Source: Salibacterium salarium (GTDB taxonomy: Bacteria; Bacillota; Bacilli; Bacillales; Marinococcaceae). Taken from it: a stretch of 61,722 bases of DNA. Of the stretch, positions 7,250-19,516 are shown piece by piece. A program made the translations under genes and the position numbers. The stretch covers positions 1-61,722 of the forward strand of contig NZ_JAUSUM010000005.1 in the NCBI RefSeq assembly GCF_030813635.1. The letters run 5' to 3'. The notes under the pieces were generated by a model, which worked only from the letters and a program-made list of their open reading frames with translations, was not told the origin of the DNA and made no database searches. Position 1 is the first letter of the stretch. Every line of letters begins with the position of its first letter.

Positions 7250-7759
7250 TTAGTTAGAATATAGCTTTAATAGTTCTTGTAAGGGTAAATGATTTCGTTT
7301 ATTCACCTCAACAAAATATTCCAATTGCCATTTTTGAGTTTCGATAGCCTGTTTGCTAGTTGGTTTTTCCCATCTAGGGTAAACTCTAATTGCCATTTTT
7401 CCTTTTGTAGTGGCTGTTTTAAGGATATTTTGTTTTACAAGAATTTCTTTTGGAAAAACGAATTGTCCATAATTATTTTCACTAGTAAAGGTATTGATAA
7501 CTAATAAATCAGTAGCCTTTTCATATGAAAAGGCTTGGTTTTTATGATTCCTATCTTTTTCCCAAAAAACAACAAACTGTCCTATCTTAGCAGGTGTTTT
7601 CTTTGCGACTCTAAATCTAACCGATTTCGAGTTTAACTGAAATATACCCGCCCCATAATCTGAATTTTGCGCTTCTTCTCGGATAGCTTTTATAATGAAG
7701 TGATTGGGCTCATAAAAATTTTTATTTACATATGTTAACGCCTTATAAAATTCATTCAC
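7250..7759 (-). CDS. MepB-family protein
   Basis: A 169-residue protein resembling MepB of staphylococci, encoded there beside the MepR/MepA multidrug efflux genes; its biochemical function is not established. Recognisable features are the GAGIFQL and VRFRVAKKTPAKIGQFVVFWEKD segments, then QFVFPKEIL, and YPRWEKPTSKQAIETQKWQ near the end. No membrane segment or signal is present. The ribosome site is a weak AAGGGGT. It stands alone between the native rpsI end and the middle repeat, in sequence more AT-rich than the ribosomal genes, consistent with transfer. No efflux pump accompanies it here. Confidence 0.72.
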   Translation of the reverse strand: MNEFYKALTYVNKNFYEPNHFIIKAIREEAQNSDYGAGIFQLNSKSVRFRVAKKTPAKIGQFVVFWEKDRNHKNQAFSYEKATDLLVINTFTSENNYGQFVFPKEILVKQNILKTATTKGKMAIRVYPRWEKPTSKQAIETQKWQLEYFVEVNKRNHLPLQELLKLYSN

Positions 7760-7969
7760 TACTTTTACCCCTTATTTTTTATACTACTAGATCCAATACC
7801 TCTCAAATCAAGGTTATCCCAATTTTAACACAATGTCCAAATATCTATAAAAAATAAATAACCGCCATGCAAATACATATGGAGAGGAGGCACCTTTATC
7901 TTGTATTAAAAAATTTTTACAGAAAAAAGATGTGAAAGAAATATTCAATCGCTCCATGAAAAACAAAAA

Positions 7970-7998
7970 CCCTCTCTGCTGCAAATGAGCAAAGAGGG
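7970..7998 (-). terminator. rpsI terminator (native copy)
   Basis: CCCTCTCTGCT pairs with AGCAAAGAGGG across a short loop, followed on the minus strand by a T-rich run. It ends the rplM-rpsI transcript. 7760-7969 otherwise contains only AT-rich sequence without a gene. Confidence 0.85.
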
Positions 7999-8023
7999 TG
8001 GAACCTTTGATATAAAGGGAATA

Positions 8024-8416
8024 TTAACGCTTCGAGAATTGTGGTGCACGACGCGCTGATTTAAGACCGTATTTCTTACGTTCTTTCATACGGGAATCAC
8101 GAGTAAGGTAACCTGCATCTTTAAGTGGTTTGCGGAAATCCGGATCCACTTCTAAAAGAGCACGGGAAAGACCATGACGGATTGCGCCAGCCTGACCAGT
8201 GAAACCTCCGCCGTTTACGTTGACTTTCAAGTCATATTGACCTTCTGTACCAGTTTCTGCTAGTGGCTGCTTCACCACAAGCTTAAGTGTTTCAAGGTCA
8301 AAATACTCATCAATGTTTCTATCATTAATCGTAATCTTTCCATCGCCAGGTACAACAAATACACGGGCTACAGAGTTTTTACGACGTCCAGTACCATAAT
8401 ATTGCACTTGTGCCAA
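8024..8416 (-). CDS. rpsI: 30S ribosomal protein S9
   Basis: A 130-residue S9, the usual length, located in the small-subunit head with its C-terminal SKR tail reaching the P-site tRNA. The start is TTG at 8416 (then [14 protein letters not shown]) because AGGAGGG lies 7 bases upstream; a longer in-frame reading into rplM is not real. [14 protein letters not shown] and the basic C-terminus are conserved. Its 3' end is the integration target whose copies recur at 7117 and 5438; the present tail may have been supplied by an integrated element. Confidence 0.97.
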   Translation of the reverse strand: MAQVQYYGTGRRKNSVARVFVVPGDGKITINDRNIDEYFDLETLKLVVKQPLAETGTEGQYDLKVNVNGGGFTGQAGAIRHGLSRALLEVDPDFRKPLKDAGYLTRDSRMKERKKYGLKSARRAPQFSKR

Positions 8417-8438
8417 GATAATACCCTCCTTTTGTTTT

Positions 8439-8876
8439 TTATCCGCGAAGTTCGTACGTCTCCGGTTGTTGTGCTTGCTGATTGTGTTCCGCTCCAGCAT
8501 AGACATGAAGCTTTTTCGCTTGTTGACGTCCAAGGGATCCTTTTGGAAGCATTCCTTTAACTGCCAATTCAAGCATACGTTCCGGCTTGTTTTGACGCAT
8601 TTCTAAAGCACGAGTCTTTTTCAATCCACCAGGATATTGACTGTGACGATAGTAATACTTGTCTTCTAGTTTGTTACCAGTAAGCTTAATGTGCTGTGCA
8701 TTGACAATAATCACATTATCTCCTGTATCGATATGTGGAGTGTATTGAGGCTTTTGTTTGCCGCGAAGGATGGAAGCTACTTCACTGGACAAACGACCAA
8801 GCGTTTGGCCTTCTGCATCAATCACGTACCACTTGCGTTCAATATCTCCAGGATGTGCCATGTAAGTTGTACGCAT
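8439..8876 (-). CDS. rplM: 50S ribosomal protein L13
   Basis: A 145-residue L13, full length for the family ([20 protein letters not shown] at the start, [20 protein letters not shown] near the end). L13 is an early assembly protein of the large subunit, and in Bacillus it represses its own operon through the mRNA leader that precedes it here. It is co-transcribed with rpsI, 22 bases downstream. Confidence 0.98.
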   Translation of the reverse strand: MRTTYMAHPGDIERKWYVIDAEGQTLGRLSSEVASILRGKQKPQYTPHIDTGDNVIIVNAQHIKLTGNKLEDKYYYRHSQYPGGLKKTRALEMRQNKPERMLELAVKGMLPKGSLGRQQAKKLHVYAGAEHNQQAQQPETYELRG

Positions 8877-8981
8877 TGTTTTCCCTCCTAAATCATGTAT
8901 TGTTCACCGTTCGTCTATTTTTTTACACTTGTCTTTGTATTTTCATTTCCGATCCCGGGGCTTGTGGGACTTGAAATGCCA
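8877..8981 (-). promoter_or_regulatory. L13 leader (autoregulatory mRNA leader)
   Basis: The leader between the promoter at 8988-9016 and rplM contains AAGTCCCACAAGCCCCGGG, the conserved core of the Bacillus L13 leader. L13 binding to this structure lowers rplM-rpsI expression. Identified from the motif and position; the fold was not computed. Confidence 0.75.
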
Positions 8982-8987
8982 AATAAC

Positions 8988-9016
8988 ATCATATAATATC
9001 GCAAGGCTTATGTCAA
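8988..9016 (-). promoter_or_regulatory. SigA promoter of rplM-rpsI
   Basis: Minus-strand -35 TTGACA (9011-9016), 17-base spacer, -10 TATGAT (8988-8993). It is a consensus -35 at optimal spacing, just upstream of the L13 leader. Confidence 0.85.
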
Positions 9017-9065
9017 TGCTTTGCAACACACGGAATCGTTGTTTTTATTATTTTTTATATTCCTT

Positions 9066-9806
9066 TTAATCGTACGACACATCCCATAAATACAGGCCGT
9101 GGCCGGGAACTGTATTACCAGCAGCCGGCCGTGATTTTGCTTCTATGATTCCAGGGACATCATCCGATTGCCGTAGCCCTTTACCCACTTCGAGCAAAGT
9201 ACCCACCATAATTCTTACCATGTTATACAAAAAACCGCTTCCCCGGAAGACAAAATGCAATTCGTCTCTATGTTCTTCTACTCTCACCTCATGAATCGTC
9301 CGTACCATATCAACCACATCCGTCCGTGAAGCGCAAAACGATGAAAAATCGTGGGTGCCAACCATATAAGATGCCGCTTGTTTGATATCTTCAACATTTA
9401 TCGGATAGGGATAAAAATAAACATGGTTCCGTCTGAAAATATCTTTTTCCTTCACATTATGAACACGGTATCGATATTCTTTCTCCACTGCGTCAAATCG
9501 AGCATGAAAAGAAGAGTCCACGTAAAACGAAGCTTTAACTTGTACGTCTGGCGGCAGCAGTTTGTTGATCGCTTTAGGCCATTTTTCTTCCGGAATCGCA
9601 AACGGTGTATCAAAATGCATCACCTGACCAACAGAATGTACCGCAGAATCCGTTCTTCCGGATGCAATGACCGACGTTCTTTGCCCCTTATGAATCTTCG
9701 TCAACACCTCTTCTACTTCTTTTTGAACGGTCCGTGCCCCAGGCTGCACTTGCCAGCCTGAAAAATTTGTTCCATCATAACTAATAATAGCCTTCACTCG
9801 TTGCAT
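9066..9806 (-). CDS. truA: tRNA pseudouridine(38-40) synthase TruA
   Basis: A 246-residue TruA that isomerises uridines 38-40 in tRNA anticodon arms. The catalytic Asp is in the GRTDSAVHSVGQ motif, and FHARFDAVEKEYRY and GSGFLYNMVRIMVGTLLEVG are the family blocks. The ATG at 9806 is chosen because AAGGAG lies 8 bases upstream; an ATG two codons earlier would sit too close. It closes the ecfA1-ecfA2-ecfT-truA group, as in B. subtilis. Confidence 0.96.
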   Translation of the reverse strand: MQRVKAIISYDGTNFSGWQVQPGARTVQKEVEEVLTKIHKGQRTSVIASGRTDSAVHSVGQVMHFDTPFAIPEEKWPKAINKLLPPDVQVKASFYVDSSFHARFDAVEKEYRYRVHNVKEKDIFRRNHVYFYPYPINVEDIKQAASYMVGTHDFSSFCASRTDVVDMVRTIHEVRVEEHRDELHFVFRGSGFLYNMVRIMVGTLLEVGKGLRQSDDVPGIIEAKSRPAAGNTVPGHGLYLWDVSYD

Positions 9807-9818
9807 GGCCATCTCTCC

Positions 9819-10616
9819 TTATCTTGCAAATACAAATAACAACACAGCCAGCGCCAGCATCAAAAAGCATATTACGCTATCCCAAAGACGCCAGGTTAAC
9901 TGACGAAGCTTTGTCCGTCCTTCACCGCCGTTATAACCCCGGGCCTCCATCGCAAGAGCCAAGTCCTCTGCACGTTTAAAAGCTCTAACAAACAATGGTA
10001 CCAATAACGCCGCAAAAGCTTGTGAGCGCTCCTTAAAAGACCCTCTCGTGAAGTCAGCTCCCCGAGCCGATTGAGCCTTTACGATTTTTTCCGTTTCTTG
10101 CAGCAACGTCGGAATAAATCGAATCGCAATGGACATCATTAAGGCAATCTCATGTGCCGGAATACCGATACGTTTAAATGGCGTAAATAATTGCTCCAAT
10201 GCATCCGTTAAATCAATAGGACTAGTTGTCAAGGTTAACAACGAAGTAATAAATACGAGTAACAGCAAACGAAACGCTATAAATAACCCCTGTTCAACTC
10301 CGCCTTCATAAAGGGCGAAAACACCTATCGAAAACAGTTCTTCCCCTTCCTGAGTAAAAAGGGCATGTAAAAAAAAAGTGAAAATAACTAATAAAAATAT
10401 CGGAAACATTCCTTTTCGCACATAACGAAAAGGAACACCTGACATAAAAAATACTATAATAGCGGTGCCCCAAAGTACTCCGTATCCTGCCCATGTCTCT
10501 ATCATGAAAATAGTGAAAATAAATATAAACACAGCTAAAAGTTTAGCTCTTGCGTCCATTTTATGTAAAAATGAATATCCGGGAAGATACTGTCCAATAA
10601 TGACGTGCTCAAACAT
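9819..10616 (-). CDS. ecfT: ECF transporter T component
   Basis: A 265-residue membrane protein, the shared T subunit of group II energy-coupling factor transporters, which joins the two ATPases to interchangeable vitamin-binding S components encoded elsewhere. Several membrane segments (about 25-60, 65-90, 105-130, 240-262) flank a cytoplasmic coupling region with two Ala-Arg-Gly signatures, SARGADF and MEARGYNGG, which contact the ATPases. It follows ecfA2 by 6 bases. Confidence 0.95.
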   Translation of the reverse strand: MFEHVIIGQYLPGYSFLHKMDARAKLLAVFIFIFTIFMIETWAGYGVLWGTAIIVFFMSGVPFRYVRKGMFPIFLLVIFTFFLHALFTQEGEELFSIGVFALYEGGVEQGLFIAFRLLLLVFITSLLTLTTSPIDLTDALEQLFTPFKRIGIPAHEIALMMSIAIRFIPTLLQETEKIVKAQSARGADFTRGSFKERSQAFAALLVPLFVRAFKRAEDLALAMEARGYNGGEGRTKLRQLTWRLWDSVICFLMLALAVLLFVFAR

Positions 10617-10622
10617 ATGGGG

Positions 10623-11492
10623 TTACTCCTTCTTATCTAACCAATCTTTGCGCTGCATTTCTGCTGCTGCTTCTTTCGGGCTTAACGTCCAAGACGAAAA
10701 TGACATACCTGTTTCTTTTTCTATGTGTTTTAAAACGTTGACCCGTTCTGGCACATCCAACTCTAAAGCGCGAACTTCCGACTCTCTTCGGAAAATTTCA
10801 TCTGGTGTGCCCTGCATCTGTATCCTTCCATCGTCCATGACAATAACTGTTTCAGCTAAACGAGAGACTTCTTCCATTTGATGCGTAATCATAATGATGG
10901 TTGTCCGCTTTTCGCGATGCCATTCATTAAATAAGGACATGATAGCCTCTTGTCCTTCTGGATCCAAACCTGCTGTCGGTTCATCTAATATAAGAACGTC
11001 TGGTTCCATTGCCAGCACTCCAGCGATCGCCGTTCTCCTCATTTGTCCTCCACTTAAATCAAATGGAGAACGCTCTAAAACAGATTCGTCTAACCCCACC
11101 TTTTCCAGCAGTTCCGGCAGTTTCTTTTTCATGTCATCAAGGTGAAATCCTGCATTTTTCGGTCCAAACAAAATATCCTTCTCCACAGTATCTTCAAACA
11201 ACTGATGTTCAGGGTATTGAAATACCATTCCTACTTTTTTACGAAGGGCTTTGCGCACTTTTCGCTTTGTTTTGGAATGGATTTCTTGATCACCTATAAA
11301 CAGAGAACCATAGTTCGGCTTATAAAGACCGTTTATATGTTGTACAAGCGTCGATTTGCCTGATCCGGTCTTCCCGATGACTGCCGAGAAGGATCCATCT
11401 TCAAAGCTCACTGTGACGTCATTTAAGGCCTTTGTTTCAAATGGGGTTTTTTCCATAAAAATGTGATGGACATGTTCCAATCTAATATTCAT
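10623..11492 (-). CDS. ecfA2: ECF transporter ATPase A2
   Basis: A 289-residue ABC ATPase. Walker A GKTGSGKST, Q-loop FQYPEHQLFE, signature LSGGQMRR, Walker B VLILDEPTAGLD and the switch His in ITHQMEE are all present, so it should be active. The C-terminal extension is typical of EcfA subunits. It pairs with EcfA1, whose stop overlaps its start by 4 bases, to power vitamin uptake through EcfT. Confidence 0.95.
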   Translation of the reverse strand: MNIRLEHVHHIFMEKTPFETKALNDVTVSFEDGSFSAVIGKTGSGKSTLVQHINGLYKPNYGSLFIGDQEIHSKTKRKVRKALRKKVGMVFQYPEHQLFEDTVEKDILFGPKNAGFHLDDMKKKLPELLEKVGLDESVLERSPFDLSGGQMRRTAIAGVLAMEPDVLILDEPTAGLDPEGQEAIMSLFNEWHREKRTTIIMITHQMEEVSRLAETVIVMDDGRIQMQGTPDEIFRRESEVRALELDVPERVNVLKHIEKETGMSFSSWTLSPKEAAAEMQRKDWLDKKE

Positions 11493-12301
11493 ACAAAAAG
11501 ACCGTCCTTCATCTTCTGTTCCAAGAAAGATCCCTGTAACGAAGTTTGTCGTACCTGCTGAAGCAATTGAAGTACATAAGGAAGAGGAATATTTTTATGC
11601 GTAAGGAGTTCAAGCTGCTCAAATAATTGCTCAGAGGGTAAATCAAAACCAAGCTGGCCTTCTTCCATATACCAAATTCTGTCGGCCATCAGAGCTTCCT
11701 GTAAGCGATGTGTAACAGAAACAATGGTTATGCCCTCTTGTTGATGAAGTTTCTTAGTCGTCGCCATTACTTCTCTTCTGCCAGCAGGATCCAACATGGA
11801 GGTCGCTTCATCAAAAACCATTATTTGAGGCTGTAATGCTAGTACACCTGCAATAGCAACACGTTGCTTTTGACCTCCGGATAAACGATGAGGTTCTGAC
11901 TCCAACAGATGGTCAATTCCAGTAGCTTTCGACACCTCGGCAATTCTGTCTTTCATCTCCTCACGCTCCATACCGGCGTTTTCCATCCCAAACGCAATAT
12001 CATCACGTACCGTCGGAGCAACGAACTGATGATCCGGGTTTTGAAATACCATCCCTACATCGCGGCGAATAGCAATCAAATCAGATTCTGTTTGTGTAGA
12101 TTTACCATTTATATAAACATCACCTAAAGTAGGCATCAGTAAACCGTTAAAAAGACGGGACAAAGTAGATTTGCCAGACCCATTTGGTCCAATCACGGCA
12201 ATCCACTCTCCATGACGAATGGAAGCATTAACAGATTGAACGGCAAAAGATTCCTCTTCTTTATATCGAAAATACAAATCCTGAAGATCCACCGCTTCCA
12301 T
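11489..12301 (-). CDS. ecfA1: ECF transporter ATPase A1
   Basis: A 270-residue ABC ATPase starting MEAVDLQDLYFRYKEEE. Walker A GPNGSGKST, FQNPDHQFVAPTV, LSGGQKQR, MVFDEATSMLD and SVTHRLQEA are intact. The ATG at 12301 is preferred over a GTG three codons earlier because AGGA lies 10 bases ahead. It forms a heterodimer with EcfA2. It starts a transcription unit separate from rplQ, judged by the terminator at 12381-12423. Confidence 0.95.
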   Translation of the reverse strand: MEAVDLQDLYFRYKEEESFAVQSVNASIRHGEWIAVIGPNGSGKSTLSRLFNGLLMPTLGDVYINGKSTQTESDLIAIRRDVGMVFQNPDHQFVAPTVRDDIAFGMENAGMEREEMKDRIAEVSKATGIDHLLESEPHRLSGGQKQRVAIAGVLALQPQIMVFDEATSMLDPAGRREVMATTKKLHQQEGITIVSVTHRLQEALMADRIWYMEEGQLGFDLPSEQLFEQLELLTHKNIPLPYVLQLLQQVRQTSLQGSFLEQKMKDGLFV

Positions 12302-12332
12302 TCTTACCACGTCCTATTCTTGAATATCTAAA

Positions 12333-12362
12333 TGTTAACATATAATTGATAAAAGGTTAACA
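12333..12362. promoter_or_regulatory. inverted repeat upstream of ecfA1
   Basis: TGTTAAC (12333-12339) and GTTAACA (12356-12362) form an inverted repeat with a 16-base AT-rich spacer, between the rplQ terminator and ecfA1. Candidate -10 hexamers (TATAAT near 12364-12369 on the minus strand) lie next to it. It may be an operator; no regulator is identified. Confidence 0.35.
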
Positions 12363-12380
12363 ATTATAATACTTTTCCAT

Positions 12381-12423
12381 AAAAAAAGGGCGCAGACTTC
12401 CTGAATAGGTTGGTCCTGCCCCT
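12381..12423 (-). terminator. terminator after rplQ (end of the S10-spc-alpha cluster)
   Basis: On the minus strand AGGGGCAGG pairs with CTGCGCCCT (with a small bulge), followed by seven T. It lies about 57 bases after the rplQ stop. Confidence 0.75.
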
Positions 12424-12479
12424 TAACATCATACTAATATTTGTTGCTGTTACGAAAAGAATGTATAAACGAGATTCGT

Positions 12480-12845
12480 TTATACAAATTCAATAATAGC
12501 CAATTCTGCAGCATCTCCACGACGAGGACCTGCTTTCAAAATTCGAGTATATCCGCCTTGACGCTCTTCAAAACGCGGCGCGATGTCGTCAAATAGCTTT
12601 TGAACAGCATCTTTGTTGTTTTCCTCATCAGCGATTTCTTTACGGATAAATTCAGCAGCCTGACGGCGAGCATGAAGATCCCCGCGCTTGCCTAGCGTCA
12701 CCATTTTCTCAACGATAGGACGAAGCTCCTTCGCTTTTGCTACAGTTGTTTCAATACGTTCATTAATGATTAGATCTGTCGCAAGGTCACGAAATAGTGC
12801 TTTACGGGCAGAACTGTCACGTCCAAGCTTTGCATATGCAGACAT
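12480..12845 (-). CDS. rplQ: 50S ribosomal protein L17
   Basis: A 121-residue L17 ([22 protein letters not shown] at the start, [23 protein letters not shown] at the end), full length. It is the last gene of the alpha group, 44 bases after rpoA, and is followed by a strong terminator. Confidence 0.97.
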   Translation of the reverse strand: MSAYAKLGRDSSARKALFRDLATDLIINERIETTVAKAKELRPIVEKMVTLGKRGDLHARRQAAEFIRKEIADEENNKDAVQKLFDDIAPRFEERQGGYTRILKAGPRRGDAAELAIIEFV

Positions 12846-12889
12846 GTATATTTCCCTCCTTTTTCCGGGAAACTAGTTACACATTGGAA

Positions 12890-13834
12890 TTAATCTTCAT
12901 CACGAAGACCAAGACCAAGTTCACCTAGTTTTTCCTGAACTTCTTCAAGCGATTTACGCCCAAGATTACGAACTTTCATCATATCTTCTTCCGACTTTTG
13001 AGTAAGCTCTTGAACCGTATTGATACCAGCACGCTTCAAGCAATTATACGAACGTACGGATAGATCCAGTTCTTCAATAGTCATTTCAAGAACCTTTTCT
13101 TTTTGATCTTCTTCTTTCTCAACCATAATCTCCGCATTTTGTGCTTGATCAGTCAGTCCAATAAATATATTCAAGTGTTCGTTCATAATTTTTGCGCCTA
13201 GTGATATCGCCTCTTCTGGACGAATACTTCCATCCGTCCAAACATCAAGCGTTAACTTGTCATAGTTTGTGATTTGACCAACACGTGTATTCTCTACCTG
13301 ATAATTCACACGATCCACTGGCGTGTAAATAGAATCGACTGGTAATACACCAATAGGCAGATCGTCGCTGTTATTTCCTTCTGCAGGAACATAACCGCGG
13401 CCACGCTGAGCCGTAATACGCATATGAAAATTAGCGCCTGTTGTTAGTGTTGCAATGTGTAAGTCCGTATTAAGAATATCAACATCACTATCATGTGTTA
13501 TATCTTTAGCGGTAACTACACCTTCGCCCTGCGCGTCAATCTCAAGTACTTTCTCTTCATCGGAGTAAATCTTCAGAGCAAGCTTCTTTAAATTCAAAAC
13601 AATGGTTGTAACATCCTCTACAACACCTTCAATGGTTGAAAATTCGTGAAGAACACCATCAATTTGAACCGTAGTTACAGCAGCTCCTGGAAGGGAGGAT
13701 AAAAGGATACGACGCAAGGAGTTCCCTAAAGTTGTGCCATAACCGCGTTCGAGCGGGTCCACGACAAATTTGCCGTACTTGGCATCCTCGCTTAATTCAA
13801 CCGTCTCGATATTAGGCTTTTCGATTTCGATCAT
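12890..13834 (-). CDS. rpoA: RNA polymerase alpha subunit
   Basis: A 314-residue alpha subunit, the same length as in B. subtilis. The N-terminal assembly domain (about 1-230: [31 protein letters not shown]) is joined by an acidic linker ([12 protein letters not shown]) to the C-terminal domain, with [19 protein letters not shown] and [12 protein letters not shown], which bind UP elements and activators. It sits between rpsK and rplQ. Confidence 0.98.
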   Translation of the reverse strand: MIEIEKPNIETVELSEDAKYGKFVVDPLERGYGTTLGNSLRRILLSSLPGAAVTTVQIDGVLHEFSTIEGVVEDVTTIVLNLKKLALKIYSDEEKVLEIDAQGEGVVTAKDITHDSDVDILNTDLHIATLTTGANFHMRITAQRGRGYVPAEGNNSDDLPIGVLPVDSIYTPVDRVNYQVENTRVGQITNYDKLTLDVWTDGSIRPEEAISLGAKIMNEHLNIFIGLTDQAQNAEIMVEKEEDQKEKVLEMTIEELDLSVRSYNCLKRAGINTVQELTQKSEEDMMKVRNLGRKSLEEVQEKLGELGLGLRDED

Positions 13835-13865
13835 TCTAGTATATACCCTCCTTCAAAACGTCCAA

Positions 13866-13897
13866 ATTCCGGGCCTTTTTTTTCGGCCTTTCGGAAT
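13866..13897 (-). other. hairpin in the rpsK-rpoA spacer
   Basis: ATTCC...GGAAT and GGCC...GGCC nested pairing surrounds an A-rich loop in the transcript. It is directly upstream of rpoA within a 185-base gap that has no other gene. It may pause or attenuate transcription or be a processing site; it has no T-run, so it is not a simple terminator. Confidence 0.35.
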
Positions 13898-14019
13898 CTT
13901 GCAATAGGCAGTTCCCGACATATGACCAACCTTACTCGTCAACAATGCGTAAGGGGATCCGTCCATTTGCATAGCCTTACCCATTATTGACACTTCAGGA
14001 AAAACTATACTTCTGCGGG

Positions 14020-14412
14020 TTAAACTCTGCGACGTTTCGGTGGACGGCAACCATTATGAGGTACCGGAGTCACATCGCGGATGATACTTACTTCAAGTCC
14101 TGCTGCCTGCAAGGAACGGATAGCTGCTTCACGACCAGCTCCAGGACCTTTAACAGCCACCTCTACAGATTTCAAGCCGTGCTCCATTCCCGTTTTCGCA
14201 GCTGACTCTGCAGCCATTTGAGCCGCAAACGGTGTGGATTTACGTGAACCTTTAAATCCAAGAGCTCCTGAACTTGCCCATGAAAGTGCATTACCTTGAG
14301 TATCCGTAATAGTCACAATCGTATTGTTAAAAGTAGAGCGGATATGGGCAACACCAGACTCTATATTTTTACGCTGGCGACGTTTACGAGTGTTGGTCTT
14401 TGCTTTAGCCAT
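14020..14412 (-). CDS. rpsK: 30S ribosomal protein S11
   Basis: A 130-residue S11 of the platform, near the E-site and the anti-Shine-Dalgarno end. It has the basic N-terminus [11 protein letters not shown], then [18 protein letters not shown] and the C-terminal [16 protein letters not shown]. It follows rpsM by 24 bases. Confidence 0.98.
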   Translation of the reverse strand: MAKAKTNTRKRRQRKNIESGVAHIRSTFNNTIVTITDTQGNALSWASSGALGFKGSRKSTPFAAQMAAESAAKTGMEHGLKSVEVAVKGPGAGREAAIRSLQAAGLEVSIIRDVTPVPHNGCRPPKRRRV

Positions 14413-14436
14413 AGTGCATATACCTCCTTTGCTTTA

Positions 14437-14805
14437 TTATTTCCTTTTGTTTGCTACAGTCCGACGAGGGCCTTTACGTGTACGGGAGTTATTTTTCGTG
14501 TTTTGACCTCTTGCAGGCAAACCACGACGGTGACGAAGACCGCGATAACTACCAATTTCAATTAAACGCTTAATGTTAAGTGATTTTTCACGACGAAGAT
14601 CACCTTCAACTGTATATTTATTATCTACAATTGTACGAATGCTGGCAAGTTCTTCTTCGGTCAAATCACGTACACGAGTACTTTCATCAATTCCTGCTTC
14701 TTGAACAATTTGTTGTCCCAGCGATTTACCAATGCCGAAAACGTAAGTTAATGAAATCGGGATTCGTTTATCACGAGGAATATCAACACCTGCGATACGT
14801 GCCAT
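14437..14805 (-). CDS. rpsM: 30S ribosomal protein S13
   Basis: A 122-residue S13 ([25 protein letters not shown] at the start, [21 protein letters not shown] at the end), full length. It lies in the head of the small subunit and bridges to L5 and P-site tRNA. A good ribosome site (AGGAGGTG) precedes the ATG. Confidence 0.98.
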   Translation of the reverse strand: MARIAGVDIPRDKRIPISLTYVFGIGKSLGQQIVQEAGIDESTRVRDLTEEELASIRTIVDNKYTVEGDLRREKSLNIKRLIEIGSYRGLRHRRGLPARGQNTKNNSRTRKGPRRTVANKRK

Positions 14806-14824
14806 CTATCAGCACCTCCTTTAC

Positions 14825-14944
<120 letters not shown>

Positions 14945-15019
14945 TTACCTCCTTAACTACGCGGAGTACATGCGAGAGTAAACATATCTTGCGGACTCTT
15001 TAACCAGCTGAGCCGGTTT

Positions 15020-15238
15020 TTATTTATAGCGGTACGTAATTCGTCCGCGGGATAAATCGTACGGAGAAATTTCTACAGTAACCTTATCTCCTGGAAGAAT
15101 ACGAATAAAGTGCATTCGAATTTTACCGGAGACATGAGCTAAAATCTTATGCCCATTTTCCAGTTCCACCCGAAACATCGCATTCGGAAGTGGTTCGATT
15201 ACTGTGCCTTCCATTTCAATTACGTCATCTTTGGCCAT
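15020..15238 (-). CDS. infA: translation initiation factor IF-1
   Basis: A 72-residue S1-fold (OB) protein, [20 protein letters not shown] through GRITYRYK, the typical IF-1 length. It occupies the A site of the 30S subunit during initiation. It is preceded by a KOW-protein gene with a 4-base gap and followed by rpmJ. Confidence 0.98.
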   Translation of the reverse strand: MAKDDVIEMEGTVIEPLPNAMFRVELENGHKILAHVSGKIRMHFIRILPGDKVTVEISPYDLSRGRITYRYK

Positions 15239-15242
15239 GCAT

Positions 15243-15551
15243 TTACTCTCCTTCCTTCAGTAATTCCGGTTGCTCCTGTGAAAAGTCTAACAGAGCAAAC
15301 CTTAATTTTGCATTGGTAACACGTCCGGTCTCTTCAATACTTCGTTTCACTTCATTGGAAGTATGCGGAAACATTTCCACATGGCTAATATTTTTTTTCT
15401 TAGCCCGGTCGAATTTACGTTTTTCTCCGTCTGCTAACAAAAGAAAACGTTCATCTTCCACTCCAATAACAACCGCAAAGTTGCCAGCCTCACGTCCTTG
15501 TTTGATACGGACAATTTGACCGACCCCGGGCGGCGATTCAGCATCATTCAT
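15243..15551 (-). CDS. KOW-domain RNA-binding protein (L14e-like)
   Basis: A 102-residue protein with an N-terminal KOW motif ([23 protein letters not shown]) and a conserved [16 protein letters not shown] block. Proteins of this kind are encoded between map and infA in many Firmicutes and are thought to bind RNA or the ribosome, but their role is not established. It is 18 bases after map and 4 before infA, so it is translated within the spc-alpha transcript. Confidence 0.85.
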   Translation of the reverse strand: MNDAESPPGVGQIVRIKQGREAGNFAVVIGVEDERFLLLADGEKRKFDRAKKKNISHVEMFPHTSNEVKRSIEETGRVTNAKLRFALLDFSQEQPELLKEGE

Positions 15552-15569
15552 CCTGGCATCACCTGTTTA

Positions 15570-18325
<2,756 letters not shown>

Positions 18326-18326
<1 letters not shown>

Positions 18327-18766
18327 TAGATCACCTCTGTTTTTCCGCCGGCCGCTTCAATCGCTTTTGCAGCAGAAGCAGAGAACTTGTTCGCTTTCAC
18401 GGTCAGTCCTGATTCTATACTACCGTTACCCAAAATTTTCACGCCGTCTTTCGTTTTGTTAATAACGCCTTCTTTTAAAAGAAGTTCTGGGGTAACTTCA
18501 GTACCTGCTTCAAAACGATTCAGTAATTCTACATTCACGATCGCGAACTCTTTGCGGGTCGGATTTGTGAAACCACGTTTTGGAAGACGCTTATAAATTG
18601 GATTTTGACCACCTTCAAAACCAGGACGAACACCGCCGCCACTACGAGCATTTTGACCTTTTTGTCCACGTCCTGATGTTTTACCATTGCCAGAACCAGG
18701 ACCACGGCCTACACGGTTGCGGTTCTTTGTGGATCCTTCTGCCGCCTTCAATTCATGAAGTTTCAT
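18326..18766 (-). CDS. rplO: 50S ribosomal protein L15
   Basis: A 146-residue L15 with the Gly/Arg-rich extension near the start ([19 protein letters not shown]) that penetrates the 50S core, and a globular C-terminal half. Full length. It directly precedes secY with a one-base overlap. Confidence 0.98.
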
Positions 18767-18797
18767 GATGACACCTCCCTATCACTTAAATGTAACG

Positions 18798-18986
18798 TTA
18801 TGCGTCCAATTCTTTTACGGTTAACAAGTGAGACACTTTATTAATCATTCCACGGACTGCGGAATTATCTTCTTTAACAACAGTATGGTTGACCTTGCGA
18901 AGTCCCAACGTGTTTACTGTAACACGCTGATCTTGCGGGCGGCCAATCAAACTGCGGCTGAGGGTAATTTCAACTTTCTTAGCCAT
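18798..18986 (-). CDS. rpmD: 50S ribosomal protein L30
   Basis: A 62-residue L30, [20 protein letters not shown] then [12 protein letters not shown], as in other Firmicutes. It lies between rpsE and rplO in the usual order. Confidence 0.97.
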   Translation of the reverse strand: MAKKVEITLSRSLIGRPQDQRVTVNTLGLRKVNHTVVKEDNSAVRGMINKVSHLLTVKELDA

Positions 18987-18999
18987 TTTGTTTCCCTCC

Positions 19000-19497
19000 T
19001 TATCCTAACAATTCTTCAACGCTTTTACCACGTAGTCTGGCAACATCTTCAGCTGTTTTCAATTCAGTCAGACCTTGAATAGTAGCGCGAACCATGTTAA
19101 TCGGGTTATTTGAACCAAGAGACTTGGAGAGAATGTCGTGTACTCCTGCAAGTTCGAGAACAGCACGTACTGGACCACCCGCAATAATACCTGTACCTTC
19201 AGAAGCTGGCTTCAATAGTACGTTTCCAGCTCCGAAACGACCTACAATCTCATGCGGAATAGTGGTTTCTTTTCTCGAAACTTCAACCATGTTTTTCTTT
19301 CCATTCTCTACTGCTTTTCGTATAGCTTCCGGTACTTCAAGAGCTTTACCCATACCAAAGCCAACGTGTCCATTACGATCACCTACAACGACAAGCGCCG
19401 CGAATCTGAATCGACGACCGCCCTTAACTACCTTTGCCACACGGTTGATCGCTACCACTCTTTCTTCTACATCAAGCTTGCTAGCATCAATTTGCAT
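19000..19497 (-). CDS. rpsE: 30S ribosomal protein S5
   Basis: A 165-residue S5, active in decoding accuracy and mRNA helicase function at the entry site. The start [14 protein letters not shown] is preceded by GGAGGG, so the longer reading upstream is not used. The double-stranded RNA-binding-like segment ([20 protein letters not shown]) and [16 protein letters not shown] are conserved. Confidence 0.98.
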   Translation of the reverse strand: MQIDASKLDVEERVVAINRVAKVVKGGRRFRFAALVVVGDRNGHVGFGMGKALEVPEAIRKAVENGKKNMVEVSRKETTIPHEIVGRFGAGNVLLKPASEGTGIIAGGPVRAVLELAGVHDILSKSLGSNNPINMVRATIQGLTELKTAEDVARLRGKSVEELLG

Positions 19498-19516
19498 TGT
19501 TTTCCCTCCCATCACT

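Noticed and set aside
8417-8572. N-terminal extension of S9 reading upstream into rplM
   Set aside because: It overlaps rplM, lacks S9 homology, and the TTG at 8416 has a proper ribosome site and gives the normal 130-residue length.
13853-14050. 65-codon reading between rpsK and rpoA
   Set aside because: Low-complexity, overlaps rpsK, no ribosome site; the gap is better described as a spacer with a hairpin.
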